A stretch of 23,047 nucleotides of DNA from DAOPJM01 sp035399665 (lineage in GTDB: Bacteria > Bacillota > Clostridia > Christensenellales > CAG-138), in the NCBI GenBank assembly GCA_035399665.1, contig DAOPJM010000031.1, positions 1 to 23,047 on the forward strand, given 5' to 3'. Each line of letters starts with the position of its first letter. Position 1 is the stretch's first letter. The notes beneath the pieces were generated by a model. It saw only the letters and a list, made by a program, of their open reading frames with translations. It searched no databases and was not told where the DNA came from. This document shows, one piece after another, positions 16,933 through 23,047 of the stretch. The translations under genes and the position numbers were made by a program.

Positions 16933-17999
16933 AAAGACTTAAAAAGATAAAGACACGATATGAGCAGCTCACCGCCGAGCTTGCCGCGCCCGACGCCATG
17001 GATGACAAGGCGCTTTGGCGAGCCAAGGTCAAGGAGCATTCAAACCTTGAGGAGATAGTCACGGTGTATGACGCTTACGTCTCCGACACGGAGCAGCTTG
17101 AGGAATGCCGCGCCATGCTGCGCGAACACCTTGACGCCGACATGAAGGAGCTTGTCGCGCAGGAGATGTCAGAGCTTGAGGATTCCATAGCCAAGCGCGA
17201 CGAGGAGCTTCATGTACTGCTTCTGCCCAAGGACCCCAACGACGACAGAAACGTCATTTTGGAGATACGCGCAGGCACGGGCGGCGATGAGGCTTCGCTG
17301 TTCGGAGCGGACCTTCTGCGTATGTACCTTAGATATGCCGAACGCCACGGCTACAAGGTGGAGTATATCACCGAGAACATGACCGAGCTGGGCGGCGTCA
17401 AGGAGGTTGTGCTTTCGCTTTCAGGGCGTCACGGCTGTTACAGCCGCATGAAGTTCGAGAGCGGCGTACATCGCGTTCAGCGCGTACCCGAAACCGAATC
17501 ACAGGGCAGGGTACACACGAGCGCGGCAACCGTCGCGGTCATGCCCGAGGCGGACGACGTCGAGATTGACGTCAAGGAAGGCGATCTGCGCATAGACACC
17601 TACCGTTCAAGCGGCGCGGGCGGTCAGCACGTCAACAAGACCTCATCGGCAATACGCATCACGCATATTCCGACAGGCGTCGTTGTTGCGTGCCAAAACG
17701 AGCGCAGTCAGCTTCAGAACAAGGAGCAGGCCATGCGTCTATTGAAAAGCCGTCTCTTGGAGCTTCAGACGAACGCGCAGCACGAGCAGCTTGCCAGCAT
17801 CAAAAAGAGCCTTGTCGGAAGCGGCGACAGGTCGGAGCGTATCCGAACCTACAACTTCCCGCAAAGCAGGGTCACTGACCACCGTATCGGCATGACGCTG
17901 TACAAGCTTGAACAGTTCCTTGACGGCGATATGGACGAGATGATCGACGCGCTGATAGTCGCCGAAAGAGCCGCTCAGCTCTCGGGAGAGCAGGAATAA
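16926..17999 (+). CDS. prfA: Peptide chain release factor 1
   Basis: RF1 recognises UAA and UAG stop codons and triggers peptide release. The 357-residue length is normal. GGQ, the catalytic loop methylated by PrmC, is at residues 232-234 in the context SSGAGGQHVNKTSSA. The codon-recognition PxT motif appears as PET in RVPETESQGRVH, which marks RF1 rather than RF2 (SPF). The start lies inside the end of prmC and the stop TAA overlaps the next ATG by one base. Confidence 0.98.
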   Translation: MLERLKKIKTRYEQLTAELAAPDAMDDKALWRAKVKEHSNLEEIVTVYDAYVSDTEQLEECRAMLREHLDADMKELVAQEMSELEDSIAKRDEELHVLLLPKDPNDDRNVILEIRAGTGGDEASLFGADLLRMYLRYAERHGYKVEYITENMTELGGVKEVVLSLSGRHGCYSRMKFESGVHRVQRVPETESQGRVHTSAATVAVMPEADDVEIDVKEGDLRIDTYRSSGAGGQHVNKTSSAIRITHIPTGVVVACQNERSQLQNKEQAMRLLKSRLLELQTNAQHEQLASIKKSLVGSGDRSERIRTYNFPQSRVTDHRIGMTLYKLEQFLDGDMDEMIDALIVAERAAQLSGEQE

Positions 18000-19039
18000 T
18001 GCAAACCATGCTGATATCGGCCTCGGCGCAGGCGGAAGCGGGAACCTCCATGGGTGCGGATCTCATCCGCAGCGGTGAGCTTGTCGCGTTCCCCACCGAA
18101 ACGGTATACGGACTGGGCGCAAACGGCTTCGACGGCGACGCCGTTGCAAGGATATTTGAGGCGAAGGGAAGACCGCAGGATAATCCGCTCATCATGCATG
18201 TGAGCAAGAAAAGCGACGTCAAGCTGCTTTGGGCGCACGTTCCCAAGGTCGCCGTAACCTTAATGGACACCTTTTGGCCCGGGCCGCTTACGCTGATATT
18301 CAACCGTTCCGAGCGTGTTCCGGATGAGGTCACGGCGGGACTTGACACGGTCGCGGTGCGTATGCCGCAGGATCGTACCGCAAGGCTGCTCATTCAGAAG
18401 GCGGGAGTGCCGATAGCGGCGCCGAGCGCGAACCTTTCGGGCAGACCCAGCCCCACTCGTGCAGAGGACGTGCTTGCCGACATGGACGGCAGAATTCCTC
18501 TCATCATTGACGGCGGCCCATGCAGGTACGGCGTGGAAAGTACGGTGCTTTCGCTCGTTGGGAAACCTACAATTCTGCGGCCCGGAGCTGTCACCCGTGA
18601 AATGCTTGCGGCGGTGATAGGCGAGGTGCAGCTGGCTTCAAGCATACTATCGCCCATGCGCGATAACGAGGTTGCGGCCTCACCCGGCATGAAGTACAAG
18701 CACTATTCCCCGAACGCGGAGGTTTATGTTGTTACCGGCTCCGCCCAAGCTGCCGCCAAGCGTATTGCAATGATGTACCGCGAGTTTGAGGCGCAGGGCA
18801 AGACCTGCATGATAGCCGCGACAGAGCAGACTAAAAACTTCTATCGCGGCAAGAGCTGCGAGGTTTTGGGCGACAGGTCGCGCCCCGAGACGCTGTGTGC
18901 GAACCTCTTTTCCGCGCTCAGGGACATGGATAAGTACGCCGACGTCATAATCGCCGAGGGCATAGACGCCGAGGACGAAGGCCTTGCATACATGAACAGG
19001 CTGCTTAGGGCGGCGGGCTTCAAGGTCGAAAGGGCATAA
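17999..19039 (+). CDS. L-threonylcarbamoyladenylate synthase (Sua5 type)
   Basis: This 346-residue protein makes threonylcarbamoyl-AMP from threonine, bicarbonate and ATP, the first step of the t6A37 modification on ANN-decoding tRNAs. The YrdC domain fills about residues 15-200, with FPTETVYGLGANG near residue 31, GRPQDNPL near 57 and the SAN triad at 143-145. A linker with SPGMKYKHYSP (228-238) leads to the Sua5 C-terminal domain, so this is the long Sua5 form (ywlC in Bacillus), not the short TsaC form. It is the last gene of the yqhQ operon, overlapping prfA by one base. Confidence 0.95.
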   Translation: MQTMLISASAQAEAGTSMGADLIRSGELVAFPTETVYGLGANGFDGDAVARIFEAKGRPQDNPLIMHVSKKSDVKLLWAHVPKVAVTLMDTFWPGPLTLIFNRSERVPDEVTAGLDTVAVRMPQDRTARLLIQKAGVPIAAPSANLSGRPSPTRAEDVLADMDGRIPLIIDGGPCRYGVESTVLSLVGKPTILRPGAVTREMLAAVIGEVQLASSILSPMRDNEVAASPGMKYKHYSPNAEVYVVTGSAQAAAKRIAMMYREFEAQGKTCMIAATEQTKNFYRGKSCEVLGDRSRPETLCANLFSALRDMDKYADVIIAEGIDAEDEGLAYMNRLLRAAGFKVERA

Positions 19040-19044
19040 CTAAA

Positions 19045-19070
19045 ACGCCGCTGTCAGATGACGGCGGCGT
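19045..19070 (+). terminator. Hairpin after the sua5 gene, possible terminator
   Basis: An 11-bp stem (ACGCCGCTGTC with GACGGCGGCGT, one G-U pair on the plus strand) with a 4-nt loop lies just after the sua5 stop. The pairing is better on the plus than on the minus strand, which supports this orientation. The following sequence is not U-rich, so it may be a weak terminator or an mRNA-end stabiliser. A second, smaller hairpin (AGCGGT/ACCGCT, 19260-19280) followed by TTTTC could finish the job. Confidence 0.5.
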
Positions 19071-19259
19071 GTTCATATGTACTCGTCTGAGTTTTTAGTG
19101 TATCTGTCACATCTTCATATTTTGCGTATTAAGGGTTCACCTTGCATTCTTCATAAAGCCTGCTTCAAGAGCCTTAGGAGCTTCGCTCCTCAGGATGACA
19201 ACGGGGTATTCGCGGGAGCGCCCCTTTTACCGCAAGCCTGTTTCAAGATCCACGGATTT
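19071..19259. repeat. Non-coding gap with short repeats and a TTCG hairpin
   Basis: No gene is supported here. The stretch holds AAGCCTGCTTCAAGA (19156-19170) and a near copy AAGCCTGTTTCAAGA (19234-19248). It also has a perfect AGGAGC/GCTCCT hairpin (19176-19190) followed by CTCAGGATGACA (19189-19200), which is shared with two other intergenic regions of the window. GCGCCCCTT at about 19219 recurs near 22657. This looks like a member of a dispersed intergenic repeat family. Confidence 0.5.
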
Positions 19260-19292
19260 AGCGGTCTGTCTTACACCGCTTTTCTACACATC

Positions 19293-19324
19293 AAAAAAAG
19301 CTCCGCCATGGAGACGGAGCTTTG
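19293..19324 (-). terminator. Intrinsic terminator of the rpmG-rplA operon
   Basis: On the minus strand AAAGCTCCGTC pairs with GCGGAGCTTT around a short loop, followed by a run of Ts. It starts 14 nt after the rplA stop. This closes the operon after L1 and confirms that rplJ-rplL are not cotranscribed downstream. Confidence 0.9.
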
Positions 19325-19337
19325 TTTGGTCAATCGA

Positions 19338-20027
19338 TTAGAACTTGAGCGGGTTCAGGCGGATGCCGGGGCCCATGGTGCTGGAGATGACTACGCTCTT
19401 GAGGTAGACACCCTTTGCGGCGGCAGGCTTTGCCTTGTTGATGGCTTCCATCAAGGTCCTAAGGTTCTCCTCAAGCTTCTCTGCGCCAAAGCTGGCCTTG
19501 CCAACGGGGCAGTGAGCGATGTTGGTCTTGTCCACACGGTACTCAACCTTACCGGCTTTGATATCGTGGATCGCCTTGGCGACGTCCATGGTAACGGTAC
19601 CGCTCTTGGGGTTAGGCATCAAGCCCTTAGGTCCGAGCAAACGACCGATGCGGCCTACAACGCCCATCATGTCGGGGGTGGCGACTGCCACGTCGAAATC
19701 GAACCAGTTCTCGGTCTGGATCTTCTTTACGATATCCTCATCGCCAATGAAATCCGCGCCGGCTTCCTGAGCTTCCCTTGCCTTGTCAGCCTTTGCAAAG
19801 ACCAACACGCGGACAACCTTACCGGTGCCGTGAGGGAGAACGACCGCGCCTCTGACCTGCTGATCAGCGTGACGGGAGTCAACGCCCAGACGAACGGAGA
19901 CTTCAACGGTCTCATCGAACTTCGCCTTAGCGGTTTGGAGCAAAAGGTCTATGCCTTCGCGGGGATCGTACTGCTTTTGCGGCTCAACGAGCTGCTTGGA
20001 TGCAATGTAATTCTTACCATGCTTCAT
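19338..20027 (-). CDS. rplA: 50S ribosomal protein L1
   Basis: The 229-residue product has normal L1 length and the signature GRIGRLLGPKGLMPNPKSGT, with the usual C-terminal STMGPGIRLN. L1 forms the mobile stalk that handles the exiting tRNA and, in many bacteria, represses its own mRNA. The start has the ribosome binding site AGGGAGGA, and rplK ends 15 nt upstream. It is the last gene of its operon. Confidence 0.98.
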   Translation of the reverse strand: MKHGKNYIASKQLVEPQKQYDPREGIDLLLQTAKAKFDETVEVSVRLGVDSRHADQQVRGAVVLPHGTGKVVRVLVFAKADKAREAQEAGADFIGDEDIVKKIQTENWFDFDVAVATPDMMGVVGRIGRLLGPKGLMPNPKSGTVTMDVAKAIHDIKAGKVEYRVDKTNIAHCPVGKASFGAEKLEENLRTLMEAINKAKPAAAKGVYLKSVVISSTMGPGIRLNPLKF

Positions 20028-20042
20028 TTTCTGTATCCTCCC

Positions 20043-20468
20043 TTACTCGCTGACGATGACGCCCATGCTTCTTGCTGTGCCTGCAACCATGCTGATTGCG
20101 GCTTCAACGCTGGCGGCGTTCAGATCCGGATACTTCAATTCTGCGATCTCGCGAACCTGTGCGGTGGTGATAGTTGCGACCTTCGTCTTGTTGGGGACTG
20201 CGGAACCGCTGTCCAGACCGCAAGCCTTCTTGATGAGGACGGCCGCGGGCGGGGTCTTGGTGATGAAGGTGAAGGAACGATCCTGGTAGACGGTGATGAC
20301 TACGGGGATTACAAGACCTACCTGCGTCTTGGTGCGCTCATTGAACTCCTTGCAGAATCCAACGATGTTGATGCCGTGAGGTCCGAGTGCGGGGCCTACG
20401 GGGGGTGCCGGTGTTGCTTTGCCCGCAGAAATCTGGAGCTTTACCATTCCGGTGATTTTCTTTGCCAT
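20043..20468 (-). CDS. rplK: 50S ribosomal protein L11
   Basis: The 141-residue length is exactly that of typical L11. The N-terminal domain carries QISAGKATPAPPVGPALG followed by HGINIVGFCKEFN, and the C-terminal rRNA-binding domain has the usual pattern. L11 forms the base of the factor-binding stalk together with 23S rRNA and L10/L12. AGGAGAAA is the ribosome binding site. An 84-nt spacer separates it from nusG and contains a probable L1-binding leader. Confidence 0.98.
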   Translation of the reverse strand: MAKKITGMVKLQISAGKATPAPPVGPALGPHGINIVGFCKEFNERTKTQVGLVIPVVITVYQDRSFTFITKTPPAAVLIKKACGLDSGSAVPNKTKVATITTAQVREIAELKYPDLNAASVEAAISMVAGTARSMGVIVSE

Positions 20469-20498
20469 AGCTGTTTCTCCTATTCTCTTTAATAGTCA

Positions 20499-20525
20499 GT
20501 GGTGCGGGGTGCCTCCCCTCCCACC
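20499..20525 (-). promoter_or_regulatory. Probable L1-binding leader (autoregulatory site) upstream of rplK
   Basis: On the minus strand this segment reads GGTGGGAGG, a short loop, then CCGCACCAC. The two ends pair (GTGG/CCAC) and the middle can pair (GGGG/CCCC), leaving a purine-rich internal loop. GGUGGGAGG is also found in the L1-binding region of bacterial 23S rRNA, as I recall that sequence. L1 is known to repress the rplK-rplA mRNA by binding such a mimic. The position, about 30 nt upstream of the rplK start, fits. The L1 interaction is inferred from sequence and location. Confidence 0.65.
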
Positions 20526-20552
20526 ATATATCAAGCCTTTTTGGGGGCGTGA

Positions 20553-21137
20553 TTACAACTTTTGCACCTGTATGAAGTCCAGCTCAACGGGGGTATCCCT
20601 GCCGAACATGGACACGACGAGGCGAACCTTCTGACGCTCGGCGTCAATCTTGGTGACCTTGCCCATGAAGTTCTCAAGCGGCCCATCGACTACGCGCACC
20701 GTCTCGCCTACCTCGATATTGAGGATTATCGGGATGCGCTCGACGCCCATCGCGGTAACCTCCTCATCGGACAGGGGAACGGGTTTGCTGCCCGGACCTA
20801 CGAAGCCCGTGACGCCGTGGGTGTTGCGAATGAGATACCACGCACGCGGGTTGATGACGTATTCCTTGGAATCGCCTCCGCCCAGCTCTGCGCTGCGCTC
20901 ACGCATCTGCACATCCGCCATGACCTTAACCATGACATAGCCCGGGAAGACCTTGCGCGTTGTGACCTTGCGCTTTCCGTTGGGGAGAACTTCTACCGTT
21001 TCCTCGGTGGGATACTTGACTTCGACTATAATGTCGCCCAAGCCCGCGTTTTGCACGGACTGTTCAAGGTCTTCTTTGACCTTGTTTTCGTATCCCGAAT
21101 AGGTATGCACAACATACCACTTGGCTTCCTGTTCCAT
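20553..21137 (-). CDS. nusG: Transcription termination/antitermination factor NusG
   Basis: NusG binds the RNA polymerase clamp, affects pausing and links transcription with translation or termination. The 194-residue protein has the NGN domain (WYVVHTYSGYENKVKEDLE at about 7-25, FPGYVMVKV at 64-72, WYLIRNTHGVTGFVGPG at 100-116) and a C-terminal KOW domain (residues about 140-194, ending PVELDFIQVQKL). It is about 17 residues longer than Bacillus NusG because of an extra segment in the NGN domain (about 73-99). It starts 5 nt after secE. Confidence 0.97.
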   Translation of the reverse strand: MEQEAKWYVVHTYSGYENKVKEDLEQSVQNAGLGDIIVEVKYPTEETVEVLPNGKRKVTTRKVFPGYVMVKVMADVQMRERSAELGGGDSKEYVINPRAWYLIRNTHGVTGFVGPGSKPVPLSDEEVTAMGVERIPIILNIEVGETVRVVDGPLENFMGKVTKIDAERQKVRLVVSMFGRDTPVELDFIQVQKL

Positions 21138-21142
21138 CGTGA

Positions 21143-21430
21143 TCAGTCCTGAGTATCGCTTGTAGCGGTGATGGCTTCGCCTGCGGCGGTAAGCCCGCGC
21201 ACGCCCGCGCTGAACGCGGTGTCAAGACCGTACATCAAGATTGCGCAGACGATAACGAATACCAAAACTGCGCCTGTGTGCTTGGCCAGATCCTTCCAGG
21301 AAAGCCAGCTGAGTTTCTTGACCTCGCCCCACATCTCTTTGAAGTAGGTGCCTATACGCTTAAAGAAAGCGACAAACTTCGAGGTCTTCTTGGTCTTTGT
21401 CTTAGCGACAGCGTTGTCCTTCTTTGCCAT
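21143..21430 (-). CDS. secE: Preprotein translocase subunit SecE
   Basis: This 95-residue protein clamps SecY in the inner-membrane protein export channel. It has a Lys-rich N-terminus, the amphipathic helix with the SecE motif EMWGEVKKLSW (32-42), and one membrane helix at about 53-73. A 22-residue tail follows the helix, longer than usual for single-helix Bacillota SecE. The gene sits 11 nt after rpmG, with AGAGAGG across the rpmG stop as ribosome binding site. Confidence 0.95.
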   Translation of the reverse strand: MAKKDNAVAKTKTKKTSKFVAFFKRIGTYFKEMWGEVKKLSWLSWKDLAKHTGAVLVFVIVCAILMYGLDTAFSAGVRGLTAAGEAITATSDTQD

Positions 21431-21441
21431 AACAGCCTCTC

Positions 21442-21591
21442 TTACTTGGACTCTCTGTGCAAGGTGTGCTTGCGACAGAAGCGGCAGTACTTGTTGAACT
21501 CAAGACGATCGGGATCGTTCTTCTTGTTCTTAAAGGTATTGTAATTCCTTTGCTTGCACTCTGTGCAGCACAGTGTGACTTTGACGCGCAT
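21442..21591 (-). CDS. rpmG: 50S ribosomal protein L33 (zinc-ribbon form)
   Basis: This short gene encodes 49 residues beginning MRVKVTLCCTECKQRNY and ending KHTLHRESK, the standard L33 pattern. Two CxxC pairs (C9/C12 and C36/C39) make it the zinc-binding C+ form. The ribosome binding site CCTAGGAGGGTG precedes the ATG. It is the first gene of the rpmG-secE-nusG-rplK-rplA operon, the typical Bacillota arrangement. Confidence 0.95.
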   Translation of the reverse strand: MRVKVTLCCTECKQRNYNTFKNKKNDPDRLEFNKYCRFCRKHTLHRESK

Positions 21592-21616
21592 TCTTTCACC
21601 CTCCTAGGTTAACATC

Positions 21617-21639
21617 AAAAACAAGCCCCTTTCGGGGGC
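21617..21639 (-). terminator. Terminator-like hairpin at the 5' end of the rpmG transcript
   Basis: On the minus strand GCCCC pairs with GGGGC around a 5-nt loop, followed by TTGTTTTTG. This looks like an intrinsic terminator. It could end the transcript of the permease gene upstream (stop at 21781). However, it lies downstream of the rpmG promoter, whose predicted start is near 21642, so it would also form in the first 25-30 nt of the ribosomal operon mRNA. Confidence 0.6.
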
Positions 21640-21648
21640 ACCTTGAGT

Positions 21649-21677
21649 AGAATAGCACAAAGCAACAGCCTTGTCAA
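21649..21677 (-). promoter_or_regulatory. Sigma-A promoter of the rpmG-secE-nusG-rplK-rplA operon
   Basis: On the minus strand TTGACA (21672-21677), a 17-nt spacer and TATTCT (21649-21654) form a strong sigma-A promoter about 60 nt upstream of the rpmG start. The sequence just upstream of the -35 box is A-rich on this strand, which may act as an UP-like element. Confidence 0.8.
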
Positions 21678-21780
21678 TGTTTTTTTCTCCGTTCCCAAGA
21701 CTTTTTTCACCCACTTTTTTTCACTCTTGTTCTTTGGGCGGAATGTACTGCGGCTGCCATTTAGTGTGTAGCCGCGCTTG

Positions 21781-22497
21781 CTATATGCTCTTGACAATCA
21801 AAGCGATTCCCGAAATTATCAGAGTAGCGGCTACAAATCTTCGCGCAAGCTTCTCGCTTATGAACTTGCCGCAGTACATTCCCAGGAACAACCCGCCAAG
21901 CGCGAAGGGCAGCAGCATCGCGGCAAGCTTCAGGCTCTCCAAGCCAATGATGCCCCACACCGAATATAGTATTATGCGGAAGCTGTTCTCAAAGAGGAAC
22001 ACCATACAAAGATTGCCCTTGAACGCATGGCTGTCGTCGGTAACGCGATACAGGTACGCGCCGAGCAGCGCGCCTATCCCATACATACCGCAGAGCGTGC
22101 CCGCAACCACCCCGATTACCGCCAACAAGAGTTTCGACTTACCGAACTTCTTCTTATAAAACTCACGAATTACCATCTCCAGCCCCGTGAGTATCACCAC
22201 AGCTCCGAGTACTATCTTGATCGCTGAGGCGTCCGCAAGCTTGAGGAAGATTACGCCCGGGATATTGCCGAGCAGCACCAGACCGGCCAAAGGCAGACAA
22301 ATCTTCCAGCTTATCGACTTGCGCTCACGCCACGCGATAAGCGCGTTCGTGGGATAGCCGATAATCAGTTCCACCGGCGATATGTTGATGTTGTTGTTGG
22401 TGAAGCTCAATATGCTCGTGAACACAAGGGTGTTTGCGAAACCCGTCACTCCCTTCACGAAAAACGCGCATATCGCCGCAGCTATCCACCAACCCAT
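21781..22497 (-). CDS. TauE/SafE-type membrane permease
   Basis: This 238-residue, very hydrophobic protein matches the TauE/SafE (DUF81) family in layout: two similar halves of several membrane helices, each with a Gly-rich motif near its start (KGVTGFANTL at residues 15-24, and the CGMYGIGALLGAYL region after about residue 135). Family members are proposed to export sulfite, sulfoacetate or other small organic anions; the substrate here cannot be told. A strong GGAGGGGG ribosome binding site precedes the ATG. It has its own promoter and no gene partner, so it appears to be a single-gene unit. Confidence 0.85.
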   Translation of the reverse strand: MGWWIAAAICAFFVKGVTGFANTLVFTSILSFTNNNINISPVELIIGYPTNALIAWRERKSISWKICLPLAGLVLLGNIPGVIFLKLADASAIKIVLGAVVILTGLEMVIREFYKKKFGKSKLLLAVIGVVAGTLCGMYGIGALLGAYLYRVTDDSHAFKGNLCMVFLFENSFRIILYSVWGIIGLESLKLAAMLLPFALGGLFLGMYCGKFISEKLARRFVAATLIISGIALIVKSI

Positions 22498-22526
22498 CCA
22501 AAGCCCCCTCCGGTTTTGTTGCCTTT

Positions 22527-22555
22527 AGTATAGCATAGGTTTTGAGTTAGGTAAA
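22527..22555 (-). promoter_or_regulatory. Promoter of the TauE/SafE permease gene
   Basis: On the minus strand TTTACC (22550-22555), a 17-nt spacer and TATACT (22527-22532) lie about 30 nt upstream of the start codon. The -10 is strong and the -35 moderate. Confidence 0.6.
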
Positions 22556-22718
22556 CCTCGGATACGAAAGATTGTTTGTTTTACAGCGGGAAAGGCGGCA
22601 CGGGGGGATCCGGAAGGGAGGGGGCTTCGGAGGGGGGAATGGTGATTCGCGCCGAAGCGCCCCTTGACTTATAAGTTTTTAGCAAGATCCTTCAACTTCG
22701 CTCAGGATGACACGGGGG
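22556..22718. other. Non-coding G-rich intergenic stretch
   Basis: No gene is supported here. The plus strand is strongly G-rich around 22590-22640. GCTTCGG (22624-22630) can pair with CCGAAGC (22652-22658). The segment at 22701-22720 carries CTCAGGATGACA and the 14-mer ATGACACGGGGGGG, both shared with the rpoB-murC intergenic region. Confidence 0.5.
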
Positions 22719-22784
22719 GGTTGTGGAAGCAGCTCCCCTGTGGGACACGGAAGGTTGTGGAAGCAGCTCCCCCGTGGGACACGG
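22719..22784 (+). repeat. Tandem pair of 32-bp repeats
   Basis: Two copies of a 32-bp unit beginning GGTTGTGGAAGCAGCTCC lie at 22719-22750 and 22753-22784, separated by AA. They differ at a single base (position 21, T or C). Two copies without regular unique spacers and of G-rich composition do not suggest a CRISPR array. Only two units are present in this window. Confidence 0.9.
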
Positions 22785-22808
22785 GGTGCGGGTGAGCCGG
22801 AGAACACA

Positions 22809-22857
22809 ATTTAAAACAGACCTCACGGATTCTTGGGGAGTAGTCCGTAAGGTCTGT
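22809..22857 (-). terminator. Intrinsic terminator of the partial gene at the right edge
   Basis: On the minus strand a 14-bp stem (22844-22857 with 22816-22829, one G-U pair) with a 14-nt loop is followed by TTTTAAATT. On the opposite strand the G-U would be a mismatch, so the minus orientation is favoured. It lies about 70 nt after the stop of the partial coding region. Confidence 0.8.
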
Positions 22858-22927
22858 ATGCAGTTGCGCTAAGTCAGGGTCTCAGCGCCGGTTAGGGTTC
22901 ATTGTTAATTGCCTGTTTACACCCACA

Positions 22928-23047
22928 TTACGGTCTGTAGAATACAGAGAACACCATGGTGTCGGTGTATGCGCCCGCCTGGGTGATGGTATCAACACAC
23001 GCTGCGGTGCCTTCGTCAATGCCATTACCGGTGAAGGTAACGTAGAT
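22928..23047 (-). CDS. Unrecognised protein, C-terminal fragment (cut by window edge)
   Basis: An open frame enters from the right edge and ends with TAA at 22928-22930, giving 39 residues that include TGNGIDEGTAACVDT and end in FSVFYRP. The fragment is rich in Thr, Gly and Ala with alternating beta-type residues, as in many surface or secreted domains. I do not recognise the family. The strong minus-strand terminator just downstream supports a real gene end. Confidence 0.6.
   Translation of the reverse strand: MYVTFTGNGIDEGTAACVDTITQAGAYTDTMVFSVFYRP

Noticed and set aside
11543..19337. The murC-to-sua5 block as a recently acquired mobile island
   Set aside because: All genes are core housekeeping functions with the same codon style as their neighbours, and no integrase, transposase or direct-repeat ends are visible. 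A chromosomal rearrangement is more likely.
19077..20492. A 471-codon plus-strand frame across rplA and rplK
   Set aside because: It is antisense to two certain ribosomal protein genes and their terminator, and shows no protein family features.
22719..22784. Possible CRISPR array
   Set aside because: Only two units, separated by 2 nt, with no unique spacers and no cas genes nearby.

Overview
The window is a bacterial chromosome segment, most probably from a Clostridia-class member of the Bacillota with fairly high G+C. The evidence is the zinc-ribbon form of L33, the RpoB/RpoC lengths and sequence style, strong purine-rich ribosome binding sites, consensus sigma-A promoters with 17-nt spacers, and the linkage yqhQ-prmC-prfA-sua5. 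I cannot name a genus.

On the minus strand, the right part (about 19.3-21.7 kb) is the rpmG-secE-nusG-rplK-rplA unit, with its own promoter and a probable L1 autoregulatory leader before rplK. The left part (1-11.7 kb) is rpoB-rpoC, an unrecognised Cys-rich two-helix membrane protein, then rpsL-rpsG-fusA and the first codons of tuf. In most Bacillota these two halves are joined by rplJ-rplL. Here rplJL are absent and about 7.8 kb of mostly plus-strand genes lies between the halves.

That middle block holds two plus-strand operons. The first is murC plus an L,D-transpeptidase lipoprotein, both concerned with the cell wall. The second is yqhQ-prmC-prfA-sua5, concerned with translation termination and tRNA t6A modification; PrmC methylates the GGQ glutamine of the RF1 encoded next to it. 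A tRNA-Arg(CCG) gene with its own promoter and terminator lies between them on the minus strand. To the right of rpmG are a TauE/SafE-type permease and the C-terminal end of an unrecognised protein, with repeat-bearing intergenic DNA between them.

Most of the window is core machinery. The points most worth a second look are: arginine at S12 position 88, the classic streptomycin-resistance site; a 113-residue, highly acidic RpoB C-terminal tail; the Cys-rich membrane protein in the slot usually held by the L7Ae-like gene; the missing rplJL; an insertion in NusG; a terminator-like hairpin at the very start of the rpmG operon transcript; and several intergenic repeats and hairpins. I did not find a clear new defence, mobile or biosynthetic system. 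The Cys-rich protein is the only gene of real functional novelty.
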